From: Zeus faber | Taxonomy: Eukaryota > Chordata > Actinopteri > Zeiformes > Zeidae | DNA length: 64,000 nt | NCBI GenBank assembly: GCA_960531495.1 | Contig: OY482860.1 | Span: 4,570,123 to 4,634,122, forward strand | Reading direction: 5' to 3' | Shown here: one piece after another, positions 42,556-54,070 of the stretch | Layout: every line of letters begins with the position of its first letter | How positions within the stretch are numbered: position 1 is the stretch's first letter | Program-made: the position numbers and the translations under genes | The notes under the pieces: model-generated | The model's database searches: none | What the model saw: the letters and a program-made list of their open reading frames with translations, nothing else | What the model was told of the DNA's origin: nothing

Positions 42556-42812
42556 TCAAAAAAGAGTTGAACAGTGGGAGTAAGTCATACATGTGTGAGT
42601 CACAAGTTACTGTGGTGAGAAGCAAGTTAAGTCAAGTACCTGCTATAAGTCAAGCAAGACAAGTCAAGTCCCTGCTATAAATCAAGCAAAGTTCCTGCTA
42701 TAAGTCAAGCAAGACCTGCCAAGTCCCTGCTATCAGTCAAGCAAGTCAAGTCAAGTCCCTGCTATAAGTCAAGCAAGACAAGTCAAGTCACTGCTCAGAT
42801 CAATCAAGTCAC
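42556..42812. repeat. AAGTC-rich degenerate tandem repeat
   Basis: Units of CTGCTATAAGTCAAGCAAGA, with CAAGTCAAGTC connecting pieces, repeat about five times. A related AAGTC-rich stretch is at 49.13-49.30 kb and ends with the phrase TGACTGGAGTCCCCCACCTC. Both look like pieces of one teleost repeat family. Confidence 0.8.
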
Positions 42813-43318
42813 AAGTTACGTCATCCAAAATTATGACGATGTACCCAAGTTTCCACATCTAAATCAGTTAAAAGTGGTCAGTGGTCATGAAAAGCTGACT
42901 TTTATTTTCAACGTTGACGGAAACTGTTGCAGCCTACTTACACCTTATATATCTGACTGATATGTAAAGGGCTCTAAAGTGAAAACAGAAGTATGACACA
43001 AAAACATTTCACACAATGTTAAAGGTGGAGATACACTTAAAAAGAAGTACAAGTTTTGGACCAAAAAGACATGTTCAGAACAAGATAAGTGTGTTCTCTG
43101 TGCCCCAGAGGAAAACTTTGTCTCTTGTCTTTCTCACATTCTGAGATCTCCCCTTGTCATGATTGGTCCAAATACTGTTGCGTCACGGCAAGGTACTGAC
43201 TTCAACCTCCCTTTCCTGATCATTCAACCTCCCCCTTTTTCTGGGTCAACCAGCTTGTTTTTTTCCGGAGTTGCAATATTCGGAGCATGTTTTATATAAG
43301 AACCAAAGAATTGCCAGA
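42813..43318. other. Non-coding, nothing recognised
   Basis: No repeat, gene or RNA recognised. Confidence 0.35.
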
Positions 43319-43699
43319 ATAGTGGAGGGGTTTGTGTGTCCCTGTGACCCTCGGAGATGTGTTGTTGGGGGCATTAGCCCCTGGTAGGGTCTCCCAAGGC
43401 AGAGTGGTCCCAGGGGAGGGACCAGACAAAGAGCAATTCAAAGGACCCTAATGAAACGACAACCAAGGTAATATGGTACCTCGCCTGGAATAGGGAAACC
43501 AGGGCCCCCTCCTGGAGCCAGACCTGGGGGGGAAGCTCGCCGGCGAGCATCTGGTGGCCGGGCCTTGAGCCCCATGGGAAGAAACACCACGGAGCCGCCA
43601 CCCTGTGCGCCCACCACCTGCAGAGATAGGCGTGGGGGTAGGGTGCAATGTCAGCTTGGCGTTGGCTAAAGGCAGGGGCCTGGGCCTGCTGATCCTTGG

Positions 43700-44656
43700 C
43701 TCGTAGACTAGTTCTAGGGACGTGGGATGTCACCTCCCTGGTGAGGGAGGAGCCGTAGCTGGTGCGGGAGGTGGAGCGGTACCAACTAGATATAGTTAGG
43801 CTCACCTCTACGCACAGCACTGGTTCTGGAACCAAACTCCAGGAGAGGGGCTAGACTCTCTCCTTTTTCGGAGTTGCCCAGGGTGAGAGGCGCCGGGCGG
43901 GTGTGGGGATACTCACAAGCTCCCGGCTGAGTGCCGCTGTGTTGGAGTTCTCCCCAGTGAATGAGAGGGTCGCCTCTATGCGACTACAAGTTGCTAAGGG
44001 AAAGCTCTGACTGTTGTGTGTGCTTATGTACCGAACACCAGTTCAGAGTATTCTTCTTGGAGTCTCTGGGTGGCGTTCTCGAGGGGGCTCCGTCGAGGGA
44101 CTCTAAAGTTCTACTGGGAGACTTCAACGGTCACGTGGGCAATGATGGAGCAACCTGGAAGGGGGTGATTACGAGGAATGGCCTGCCTGATCTGAATCCA
44201 GGTGGTGCTTTGTTATTGGATTTCTGTGCTAGTCATGGATTGGCCATAACGAACATCATGTTCGAGCGTAGGGTGGCTCATAAGTGTTTGTGGTACCAGG
44301 CCACCTTAGGTCAAATAACGATGATCGACATTGTGGTCGTGTCATCAGACCTGCGGCCGTATGTCTTGGACAATCGGGTGAAGAGTGGAGCAGAGCCGTC
44401 AACTGATCACCACCTGGTGTTGAGTTGGATCAGAGGGCGGGGGAGGCTGCCAGAAATACCTGGTGAACCCAAACCTGTAGTGAGGGTGAACTGGGAACGC
44501 CTGGTGGATGCCCCTGTCCACGAGGTTTTCAACTCCCACCTCCGGAAGAATTTTTCACGCATGCCGGGAGAGGTTGGGGACATGGAATCCGAGTGTTGGT
44601 CATGTTTAAAACCTCCATTGGAGAGGCGGCTGCTCGGAGCTGTGATCGGAAGGTAG
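43700..44656 (+). pseudogene. LINE endonuclease domain
   Basis: In changing frames: LGTWDVTSLVREEP, LVREVERYQLDIVRLTSTHS (usual catalytic SE-like region), [35 protein letters not shown], then frame 43961-44656 with [20 protein letters not shown] (GDFN block), [15 protein letters not shown] stretch, [17 protein letters not shown] and [15 protein letters not shown] (TDH catalytic end). A stop after KVASMRL... and frame changes near 44.0 kb inactivate it. Confidence 0.8.
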
Positions 44657-46520
44657 TTGGTACCTGTCATGGGGTCACCCACGAACCCGTTGGTGGACAA
44701 CAGCGGTGAAGGAAGCCATCAAGCTGAAGAAGGAGGCCTTTCAGGCATGGCTGGCCCAGGGGTCTCCGGAGGCAGCAGACAGGTACCGGCAGGCTAGAAG
44801 GGCTGTGGCTTCGGCGGTCACTGAAGCAAAAACGGGTGTGGGAGGAGTTCGGGGAGGCTATGGAGAAGGACTTTCGGTTGGCCTCAAGGAAGTTCTGGCA
44901 AACTGTTCGGTGTCTCAGAAAGGGAAAGCAGGGCTTGGCTCAGGCTGTGTTCAGCCGGGGAGGTGAACTGCTGACCCAGACTGGGGATATTGTCGGGCGG
45001 TGGAAAGAGCACTTTGAGGGACTCCTGAATCCGATCAATACGTCCTCAGGGGAAGGGCAGAGTCTGAAGACTTGGGGGAAGTCTCGTCCATATGCCTGGC
45101 AGAGGACTCTGAGGCAGTCAAACAGCTCCTGGGTAGCAAGGCGCCGGGGGTGGTTTGAGATTTGCCCTGAGATACTGAAGGCTCTGGACATTGTTGGGCT
45201 GTCTTGGGTGACACGCCTCTTCAGTTTTGCGTGGATGTAGGGCACAGTACCTGTGGAGTCACAGACCGGGGTGGTGGTTCCCATTTTTAAAAAGGGGGAC
45301 CGGAGGGTGTGCTCCAATAATAGGGGTATCACACTGCTCAGCCTCCCCGGTCAAGTTTACTCCAGGGTGCTGAAAAGGAGGCTTCGGCCGATTGTCGAAC
45401 CTCAGATTCAGGAAGAGCAATGCGGATTCCATCCTGGACGTGGAACAGTGGACCAGCTCTTTACCCTTGCAGTGTTGCTGGGGTGGTCGTGGGAGTTCGC
45501 CCATCCAGTCTACATGTATTTTGTGGACCTGAGAAGGCTTTCGACCGTATCCCTCCGGGGGATTCTGTGGGGGGTAAGTGAGCTGTGTTCGCATTCTCGG
45601 CACGAAGTCAAACACATTCTCAGTGGGTGTTGGACTCCGCCAAGGTTGCCCCTTGGCCCCGATTCTGTTTGTGATATTCATGAACAGATTCTCAAGGCGC
45701 AGCCAAGGTGAGGAGAGTGTCCGGTTTGGGAACCTCAGAATTGCATCTCTGCTATTTGCAGATGATGTGGTTTTGTTGGCTTCGTCAGACCATTACCTCC
45801 ATCAGACCATTACCTCCAGCACGCACAGAGGCGTTTTGCAGCCGAGTGTGAAGCGGTTGGGTCAGCACCTCCAAGTCTGAGGCCATGGTTCTCTGCCGGA
45901 AAATGGTGGATTGCTCCCTCGGTCGGAAGCGAGTTGCTGCCCCAAGTTCAAGTATCTCGGGATCTTGTTCACGAGTGAGGGGAAAATGGACTGTGAGATA
46001 GACGAGCGGATCTGTGCGGTGTCAGCAGTGATGCGGGCATTGTACCAGACCGTTGTGGTGTGAAGAGGGAGCTAAGCCGGAAGGTCTCAATTTACCAGTC
46101 CATCTACGTCCCAACCCTCATCTATGGTCATGAGCTTTGGGTAGTGACCAAAAGAACGCAATCGCGAATACAAGCGACCAAAATGAGTTTCCTCCGTAAG
46201 GTGGCTGGGCTCAGCCCTAGAGAGGGTGAGGAGCTTGGACATCTGGAGGGAGCTCGGAATAGAACCGCTGCTCCTTCGCGTCGAAAGGAGCCAGTTGAGG
46301 TGGTTCCAGCATCTGATCAGGATTTCTCCTGGGCGCCTTCCCTTGGAGGTTTTCTGGGCACCTCCAACTGGCAGGAGACCACGGGGTAGACCCAGAACGC
46401 GCTGGAGGGATTACATATCCCAGTTGGCCTGGGAACGCCTCGGGCCCCTCAGGAGGAACTGGAAAACTTTGTCGGGGAGAAGGGGGCCTGGAGCTCCTTG
46501 CTCAGCCTGCTGCCACCGCA
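44657..46520 (+). pseudogene. LINE reverse transcriptase and C-terminal region
   Basis: Frame pieces: KEAIKLKKEAFQAWLAQGSP (44706), WEEFGEAMEKDFRLASRKFW and GGELLTQTGDIVGRWKEHFE (44836), VVVPIFKKGDRRVCSNNRGI, EEQCGFHPGRGTVDQLFTLA (45253), GLRQGCPLAPILFVIFMNRF and LLFADDVVLLASS (45578; FADD catalytic box), SRKVSIYQSIYVPTLIYGHE (46060), then LLLRVERSQLRWFQHLIRIS and RGRPRTRWRDYISQLAWERL (46226). At least five frame changes; dead. Confidence 0.85.
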
Positions 46521-46570
46521 ACCCGGCCCCGGATAAGCGGAGGAAAATGGATGGATGGATGGATGGATGT

Positions 46571-49480
46571 TTTATATAAACCGTATCTCCTCAAATATAA
46601 ACAGTAACTCAATTAAAAACTGGTAAACAAAGCTGAATCTGAGTCAGTGTGTGGGTTTCTTTTCTCCTACTCCGCCTCCCGTGCAGTTCCCGTATTCCGG
46701 TTTTCCTGTGTTTTTATTTTAGATCGATTTGTTATCGTTAGTTTCTACTTGTAAAATACAAACATTTTAAACTAAGCGACGTTGTGCCTTCGATCAGCAC
46801 AGTGGACTGCGCTGGAGAGCGATCTCTGGCCCACTATGCCGCCCCGTGTCTAGGAACAAAAAAATATTTTAGATGTTTTTATTTTAAGGAGCACGGTGCC
46901 GAGACGGCAGTTGAGGTATATAAAAGCCCCGTCCCTATTTGAGGTAATATGGTCAATAAATGACATTGAGTTTGATTTCACTATTTAAAAAAAAAAAATC
47001 TTTTTCATCTTTATGAAATGCAAAACAACTGCCACATCCTCTCACTGCTGAGTTTGTGCTTCTTTCACCGCAGAGTTCTTATTGTGTTCTTATTGAGTAC
47101 CCTGCTGATGGTGTTCTGGGACGCTGTTCTGTTGTGACTTACATCTTTTGCTCTCATGTCTTTTTAAGTGTATCTCCTGCTTGTTAAGCCTCCCACCCTG
47201 GCTCCCCTTCAGGAGGGTCGACCTCTCCTTGGCTCACTAACGCATCTGTCTGAGGTGCTTCTCATGACACTGTGTCATTGGTTTCCAACTTAAATGTTTC
47301 TGTGCACAAAACATATTGCACCAAGGCCAAATACAACTGAATAGTGTATAAAATAAAAACAAGTATATACAAATAAAAAATTGATATAGCCTCGATTGTA
47401 AACATTACTGACATTACTATTACACCAAACCATGAAAACGTATTCAAACTATTCAAGTATAATGGATTTAGTATGCCACTAAATGGCATTCTTCAAGCAT
47501 GCCTGACTTTTATGGGACATACTATTCATCTTATTTTGTCCTGTCCATATCCACAAAACTAGCATTTTTTCCACAAAGTTAAAGGGATATTTCACTTTAG
47601 TATAACTGGTCAAGTTTAGCCGTCTTACAGTAGCTCTATCTAAGTGTATCTACAAGTAAACCCGCGACCACTGCTGTCTCTGTCATCCGCTGCCAACACC
47701 GCCATTCCCCCTCAGGCTTCTCATTCACTTCCCTTCATTGTGGGGACTGGCTACCAACTAAATGTCCCTTGGCAAACAAACATATGTATCATTTAGAGCG
47801 AAGAACTTTGTTACATGTAGATTACAACATTTCTACCGAAAATGGGCACAGAACAGATAAGCAAAACTATAATCAAATAAATAATCAATTTATTTGATTA
47901 TAATTATGTCATTGGGGTTGACGGGGTTTTATGTAGTGATTCTTCCTAAGCATTTGATTGGCTTCAACATCCAATTTTTTAAATACCTTTGCAATATTTG
48001 GCTTCAGGCTCCAAATGTATGGAGCTAATTAGGATGATGTAGAATATCAACAGCTCACTCTCTCTTCCGCAGAGAACATCCAAAACACTGGATATTAAAA
48101 GAGGAAGTGGACAGGGCTGCTCAAATGCTCCTCTTTGATACGTTTTTGTTGCAGAACTGTTGGCTATTTCTTGAAAGAACAGTTTGGATATGGAACCCTG
48201 AAATGTGACCACCACCCTTTAACCACCACAGTGAAAAAGAGTTTTACTGCTGCTGTTACTTGTGAAAGTACTAATTCCCTAAATCTGGACGCAGAGCTGC
48301 AGTGAAAGGAAGATGGAGCACACAGATGCGTGCTGTGTTTTACTCAGCTCAGTGATTGGTTCACGGTGCGTCGCTCTATGTTGCTGCTACTTTGTGACGT
48401 GTGGTGAATAAGCTGCTGTATGTCACCGCCATGCGTCTGCACGTCATATATGAGGGGTCAAGATCTGCTACTAAACAAATACCATGGGTATTGTTAATGC
48501 AGACTTCTCTACAAAATTGAATGTAACTTGCTTAATTCTGAACCGATTTTCATGACATTTACATGAAATTCATGAAAATGTGAGAAATTGAACATGATTG
48601 AATACAGTTACGGGGGATGGATCTAATCATATTTTTTCATTCATTCCCATGTTTAAAGAAAGAAGGTATCCTGCGCGCCTCATATTGCACTTTAATCTAA
48701 CAATTAATCTGACATTTTACGATTTTAAGATTTTATTGGACATCCAATTGTCCAATTGGACATTGGACATCTTGTATGTTGTTTTCATTTAAGACCATGG
48801 GCAAGGGTTGCTTGCTTTAAGTGTTTTACAGAATAAATCGAAAGCAAAGTTGTATTTGTCTCCCTTTTTTTCCTTGTTGATCCAAAAATTGATCTGATCC
48901 TTGACCTAAAACCAAAATACTTTCTGAACTGTGACTTTTGTGATCTGTTGCACTGCAAATTCAAAGGAGATTAAATGTTTTAAGACTTGCTTGGTTAGTC
49001 TTTAAGGTTTTAATTTTTGGTCTTCTCTCAGGCTGCCAGGTTTGCGCGCATTGCACGATAAATCACCCAATCATGTTTCAAAAACAAATGTAACTTCTCG
49101 CGATCTAGAAAAATGAAAATATTGGTACAAGTCCTTTCGAGTCATCTATCTCAAGTCTAAGCAAGTTTCAAGTCATGAATACCCAGTCAAAGTTATGTTG
49201 AATCTTTTATCAGTGCTAGTCAAGTAAGTCTCAAGTCCTCAAATTTTTGTCTCAAGTCTGACTTGAGTCAAGTCATGTGACTGGAGTCCCCCACCTCTGG
49301 TTGTAACTTTCAGAGTCAATCTTGATCTGATGAACACAAAGCTGGTATTCTGCTGGAACTGATGAATTAGATGAATTGTTACAGCCTTGAAATTTTGATC
49401 TTACAACAGAGCTAGATTAAATTATTTGCCTTTTTTAGTGGAATTTTCACGGTACACCTGGCGAGCTCTCACAGCACAAT
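46571..49480. other. Non-coding interval downstream of prokr1
   Basis: No gene recognised. 46988-46998 is an A-run after TTTGATTTCACTATTT. 49130-49300 is an AAGTC-rich repeat piece (CAAGTCTGACTTGAGTCAAG) related to 42.6 kb. 49480-49530 has GTGGCACAGTGGTTA, a phrase like the tRNA-derived heads of fish SINEs, but no A/B-box pair could be confirmed. Confidence 0.45.
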
Positions 49481-49653
49481 AGCATACCGTGGCACAGTGG
49501 TTAAAAAGCATTGAGCAAGACCCTTCATACCTTCAAAATACCTCCTCCAATATACCTTTCCAAAAGGAGACAAAGGTCCTCGCCGCTGTCATCACCGTGA
49601 ACAGGTCTCTATTGTCTCTGCATCCGAGCACATCACGCTGCCGCGATGTCTCC

Positions 49654-50359
49654 TCAGCCCATGCAGACGCACTCAATCTCCTCCGTCACAGGCATGGAGG
49701 ACATCTTCCTCCCCATGTCCTCCACAGTCCTGCTGGTTGTGTACGTTGACCTCCAGCGCAGCAGCACCATCTTCTTCAGCTGCTTCACTGTGTTGTTCTT
49801 GACGCTTACGAAGCAGAAGGTGTTAATCATGCTGTTGCTCATGGCGAGGCACTCAATGATGTAGAAAGCCACCAGGGAGTTCTTCTGCCGCGAGATAAGT
49901 GTCGGGTAGAAATCGCGCAGGATGGTGAAGCCATAGTATGGCGCCCAGCACAGGATGTACGCCGTCAGGATGCAGATCAGCACCACCACTGTCTTGCGCC
50001 GGCGCCGCAGCCGCTCCTGGATCTGTTCCGTCTGGACGCCGGGGACCTTCTTGAACCACAGCTCCCGCGAGATCTGCGTGTAGCACAATGCCATGACAAT
50101 GACGGGACACACAAACTCCACGGTGAAGACAAGCAGGAAGTAGGAGCGGTAGTAGGCCTGCTGGTCCACGGGCCAGATCTGGGCACAGAAGACCTTGTAG
50201 GTGGCAGGCATGGTGCCGCTCTGCGGGTAGGTCATCTCCGAGGCGAAGTAGGCCGAGGGGATTGAGATGAAGATGGTCGCGATCCAGATCCACACGATCA
50301 GCCAGTAGGCTGTTTGGCATTTCATACGAGGCCTCAGAGGGTAGACGATGGCCATGTAC
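49654..50359 (-). CDS. prokr1: Prokineticin receptor 1-like, exon 2 (C-terminal part)
   Basis: This is the second coding exon; its acceptor is at 50360 (reverse strand ...GTCTCCAG|GTACATGG). It encodes residues 145-379 of a class A G-protein-coupled receptor: end of DRY ([18 protein letters not shown]), TM4 ([19 protein letters not shown]), extracellular loop 2 with Cys203 for the disulfide to Cys120, TM5 ([20 protein letters not shown]), loop 3 with [16 protein letters not shown]6 with CWAPYYGF (282-285 CWAP), TM7 with the family's NSMIN (320-324) instead of NPxxY, and a tail ending [10 protein letters not shown] whose two Cys may be palmitoylated. PRMKCQTA fits PROKR1 better than PROKR2 (PRMNYQTA). 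The frame is fully open. Confidence 0.93.
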
Positions 50360-52077
50360 CTGGAGACCACAGAGGAGTTATAAATGGCTATTAATAGTTA
50401 AGTTAATCCTGGATACACAGAGTGAGGGTTGAATTAATGACAGAGAGAGACAGAGAGATGGCCCAGCCTGCTGCATCGACATCTCTAATGGCCCCCAACA
50501 GGGAGTCATGAATTTTCAGTTCATTAGCAAATGTCTTTTCTCACACCTTGGTCATAAAACCTTGTTTTTAGCTATATAGACATCAGATTTGATCAGCTAC
50601 TTTGACTTCAATTATATACCCGGGACCTTGATGAGCAACTTTTGTATTGACAAAACAGTTTATCAATATATTCTAGTGTGTGCTATGACCACATTTCTGG
50701 CAAAAAATCCAAAAACATACCCTTTATATCTTGTCTGTGTTAGATGTATCTAAAAGTTGCATAATGATACTGATCAAACTATTGATGGCATATCAATGTA
50801 GCTGTGATTGTCCTTCAAATAGATACAGTATATCAACCAGTTTGGAGTAAGAGTGTGTTAAGTTCATTATATTTAGGTACATATCAGACCAAACCAAAAT
50901 CACAATGCTTCTCAGTTCAGTTCAGCTTGGACCTAAGAGGGTTAAGGATTCTTCCAATTCGCAAGAGGGCGGAAAAAATCTCATGGATTTATCAGAGGTC
51001 TTTTGCTTGCAATAACGCCAGTTGGTCTGATAATAAAAATAATAATAGAGTTCTGAAAACAGGGTTCTTCTAATTTGATTTCATAACCACATACTGTATG
51101 CTGGTCAAACTGGAATGTTTTCAATCATAAGAAATCATGTTATTTTTGATGACAGAATGGAGTATATTTACAGGAATTGGCATTGTTTGTCAGATATCTG
51201 TCAGTTAACCTGCAGGTATATAATTGTGTCCATTTAGAGTAAAATGTCCATGTCCAAGTGTACACTTGAAGAAAATACTTTAATCAAGCATAGAACCAAT
51301 TGATGACATTTATGCATATACAGTATGATGCAAATTATTTATAAATATGTGAATAGCTTTACTTGAACTATGAAAGCCCTTGGCCTTGATGTTAAAGTCA
51401 AAAAGAAAGAATAAATAAAAAAATCAACACAATAAGCATAAAGGGAAATTAGTAAATGTGATTGGCAGAACAATCAAAGATAAAAACTTTTGTAGAAAAT
51501 CAGTCGGACTCAAGATGAGAGGATACCAGACTAATTCCTCGGCGTATTCTCCCAAATATAAGCACACATTCACTCAAGTGCAAATGGAGTCGGATTCCGC
51601 ACGCGAAAAGGTATGACCTGCCCCCTCAGAGAATTCGGAATTTCCATGCTCGTTTCAGGCTACTGAATGCGTTCACATTTTCAAACTGATTCCACAATTT
51701 CCAGACCCAACACAAGCCGTCAGGCAAGTTTTTTGAACAGAACTGGGCTTAAAACTAAGAAAATAACTCAAGTATGTAAAATTATGCCGTTATTAACATT
51801 AATGTTGGATGTCGCCATATTCACTATAAAATAAAAACATTTTTATATAACTGAACTGTGTATTTTTTTTTCGCACTCATTAAACACTATATAAAGGGGA
51901 TTTTAAACACACATTTATAGAAAAGGCTACAGCATTTCTCTGATTTTAAAGGAGGTGACATTTGAATGGAGAAGCAAAGCAGAAAGGACAATAAACATGA
52001 AAAGGTTGTGTGTGTGTGTCCTTAAATCAAACCTTGACTTTTCATTAAAACTACAATGGCAGCCACCTGTGACCTAC
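50360..52077 (-). other. prokr1: Intron of the prokineticin receptor gene
   Basis: A 1718-bp GT-AG intron. Donor: GACAG|GTAGGTC at 52078/52077. Acceptor: TCTCCAG|GTACATG at 50360/50359. It splits the Arg codon of the DRY motif (AG|G), a conserved position in vertebrate PROKR genes. No transposon was recognised inside, in contrast to its surroundings. A GTGTGTGTGTG run lies at 52009-52019. Confidence 0.92.
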
Positions 52078-52511
52078 CTGTCAACAGCAATGGCGAGCAG
52101 AGTGTTGGTGGAGACGTAGAGGGAGGCAGTGCGGAGGTAGTTGACGGAGGCGCAGAGCATCAGGCCATGGTCCCAGGAGAGCTGCTTCACCACGTAGTAG
52201 TCCACCAGGAAGGGGCAGCACACCACAGCCACAATGATGTCCGAGATTGCCAGGTTGGCGATGAGCAGGTCGGTGACATTGCAGAGCTTTTTGCATCGGG
52301 CCAGCGTGGCAATGAAGAGGAGGTTTCCCACTCCACAGACAATGATGATGCACACCAGGACCACTGCGATGACGATGGTGGCAACAAAGAAGGCCTGGCC
52401 CTGCGTGGTGTCTGGGATCTCGTCCGGATGGATCCCGTAATCCATGTCATAGCCTTCCAACTGGCTTTCATGAGACGCTGCCAGCAGCTGGCTGAGGTTG
52501 GAATCCCCCAT
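52078..52511 (-). CDS. prokr1: Prokineticin receptor 1-like, exon 1 (N-terminal part)
   Basis: This is the first coding exon, read from ATG at 52511. It encodes residues 1-145: an acidic extracellular N-terminus with one N-glycosylation sequon (Asn5-Leu-Ser), TM1 ([22 protein letters not shown] at 62-63), TM2 ([20 protein letters not shown], Asp91 the conserved 2.50 position), extracellular loop 1 with [10 protein letters not shown], Cys120, and TM3 up to DR of DRY. With exon 2 it forms a 379-residue receptor, close to the usual size of this family. Prokineticin receptors couple mainly through Gq and act in angiogenesis, gut motility, circadian output and olfactory/GnRH neuron development. 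The start is the only Met before the conserved region. Confidence 0.93.
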
Positions 52512-52545
52512 GACCGAGGTCGCAAGGGATTTGGGTTTTCACCTA
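52512..52545 (-). promoter_or_regulatory. prokr1: Candidate splice acceptor for a 5' untranslated exon
   Basis: Just upstream of the ATG the reverse strand reads ATATCTGTCTAG|GTGAAAACCC, preceded by TTTCTTTGG and a CTAAT branch-like word. If used, the coding exon would start about 30 bp before the ATG. Human PROKR genes also have a non-coding first exon. Confidence 0.35.
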
Positions 52546-53670
52546 GACAGATATCGACTTAATTCAATACCAAAGAAATTAGGATGAAATATAAAACAAC
52601 AACTTAGGAGGTATGGTCCTCTTGGCATTAATAGTGGTAATGATTTTGAAGGCTGTATCCTGGTAAATTTGGAGCCGGAGATTTTTCATTTCAGATTGAG
52701 TCCTGACCTGCACCTGGAATAGATCAATCAGCATTTCAAGGTGGTCATCACCAGATCATCAGTGATGACTGCATGTGGGAAACGTGACACAAGTTTGCCC
52801 ATCAGTACTTAACATCTACCACTGTCTGTGATGTCTGCCAGATATTTTCTCAGAAAGAGATGTATTTATGAGAAGTATTAGAAATAAACGTATTTATCGT
52901 GGAGGCATTTAATTACATTTAACAGCAAGCGAGATCCGATCCCACAGAGAAGATATGTTGAACAAGTACAGTTGTATGATAAACTGGGGACCACCAGTGG
53001 ATACATTTTCATCAAATAAACAGCATGAGAGAGAGAGAGAGAGAAAGAGAGAAAGAGAGAGAGGTGGGTGCGAGTGACCATGAGGGTTCGATAGGGCAAG
53101 TCATTTCATTATTGCGGTTGAAAAATTAAAATATGATATAATATGTGAATAATGCACATTATTCACAGTGTATAACACTAAAAAGAAAATACAAATATAG
53201 AAGTGCACGTTCGGGGTTGGTACTGTTCCCAAAACCTCTGATTCCATCTTCACCCTTAAAATAAATATGAAATGCGTCATCCACGTGTATATGCAGAACA
53301 TGAATTGTCCGTGGTTTGCTGCCACTGCTTGGTTAAAGCGATGTTTTCTTTCTGACATTTGCAATTCTAAATTGTAAATTTAATTATTCTGCTTGCGTTC
53401 GTTTTTTTCTCTCATTATTTATTGATCTATTATATATGTTTACTGTATATATTTTTCATCAAATAAAGTAAAAAAAAAATGTTTATGCGCTTTATTGAAA
53501 CACAAAGGGAATTTTTTAAGCCAATAAGTGTAAATTAGGAGCATTACCACAGTATCAGAGGAGCGTTATACCAAACAAGTGAGTGTGACACAACGGAGAC
53601 AGGTTTATCCGCAGGAAGAACAAGTTGTGGCTAAAAATAAAATAAATAAAATAAAAGTCTATTCTCATAT
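52546..53670. other. Non-coding, possible prokr1 5' intron, with GA microsatellite
   Basis: A GA-rich run, (GAGA)n with AAAG interruptions, lies at 53027-53064. The rest is AT-rich and unremarkable. Confidence 0.5.
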
Positions 53671-54070
53671 GCGACTCACCGTGGCCAGGTCCTGTGAGAA
53701 TCGGTCCACGTCAGTTCAGGTCCAAGCACAGCTTACCATTAGTTTGATTCTGCAGGAGAACACAAAGTGTGTCTCCTCCTCTACTGAGAAGTTGCGTGTG
53801 TTCCCCCTCTCCCGGCGGGTTGACGCTGTGACGACGTCATCATCATCATCATCGTCATCATCATCATCATCATTGCGGATCTTCAGACTTGGAGAGAGGT
53901 CGCCTCCCTCCCAGGTCCACCCTCCCACCTTATCTCATCTCTTCTCTTCCTCCAGCTCCCCCTCCTTCAGCCTCCACACTATCTCCGTCCACCTTCTGCC
54001 TCCGCCCATACCCACAGCCACACCCACCCACTCCACTCCACCCTCCCACCCATCCATCCACCCAGACTTC
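53671..54070 (-). promoter_or_regulatory. prokr1: Candidate promoter / 5' exon zone of prokr1
   Basis: On the reverse strand a strong splice-donor match (GGCCACG|GTGAGTCGC) occurs at 53680/53679. It lies downstream of a GC-richer, CpG-containing stretch with GACGTCA half-site sequence (53832-53840). This would suit a non-coding first exon joined to the acceptor near 52.54 kb. It is inferred from position and motif only. Confidence 0.3.
53837..53875. repeat. (ATC)n trinucleotide microsatellite
   Basis: About 12 near-perfect ATC/TCA units, one interrupted by CGTC. On the reverse strand the run would read as an Asp stretch in frame 53716-53928, which is probably not translated. Confidence 0.95.

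Larger units (their letters stand above)
43318..46570 (+). mobile_element. Near-full-length degenerate LINE with GGAT tail
   Basis: It starts with a 5' region (GTGGAGGGGTTTGTGTGTCC onward) similar to that of the LINE at 31.08 kb. It then has the endonuclease (43.70-44.45 kb), RT (44.7-45.85 kb) and C-terminal region (45.9-46.5 kb), and ends in a GGATGGATGGAT tail at 46548-46568. ORF2 is broken by many frame changes. The protein belongs to the abundant teleost LINE type with GITLLSLPGQVY and SLLFADDVVLLAS blocks. Clade not certain by eye (RTE- or I/Nimb-related). Confidence 0.85.

Noticed and set aside
43374-43835. 153-codon reverse frame
   Set aside because: It lies over the 5' region of a forward LINE and has no recognisable motif.
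49484-49530. tRNA-derived SINE head or tRNA gene
   Set aside because: GTGGCACAGTGGTTA resembles an A-box region, but no B box (GGTTCGAATCC-like) follows at proper spacing.
49853-50320. 155-codon reverse frame in another phase over prokr1 exon 2, and the 168-codon forward frame 52056-52562
   Set aside because: Both are shadows of the GC-rich prokineticin receptor exons; the receptor frame has clear family motifs and correct splice sites.
53716-53928. Reverse frame with a poly-Asp run as a coding exon
   Set aside because: The Asp run is the ATC microsatellite, and no homologous N-terminal extension is known for prokineticin receptors; a non-coding exon is more likely.
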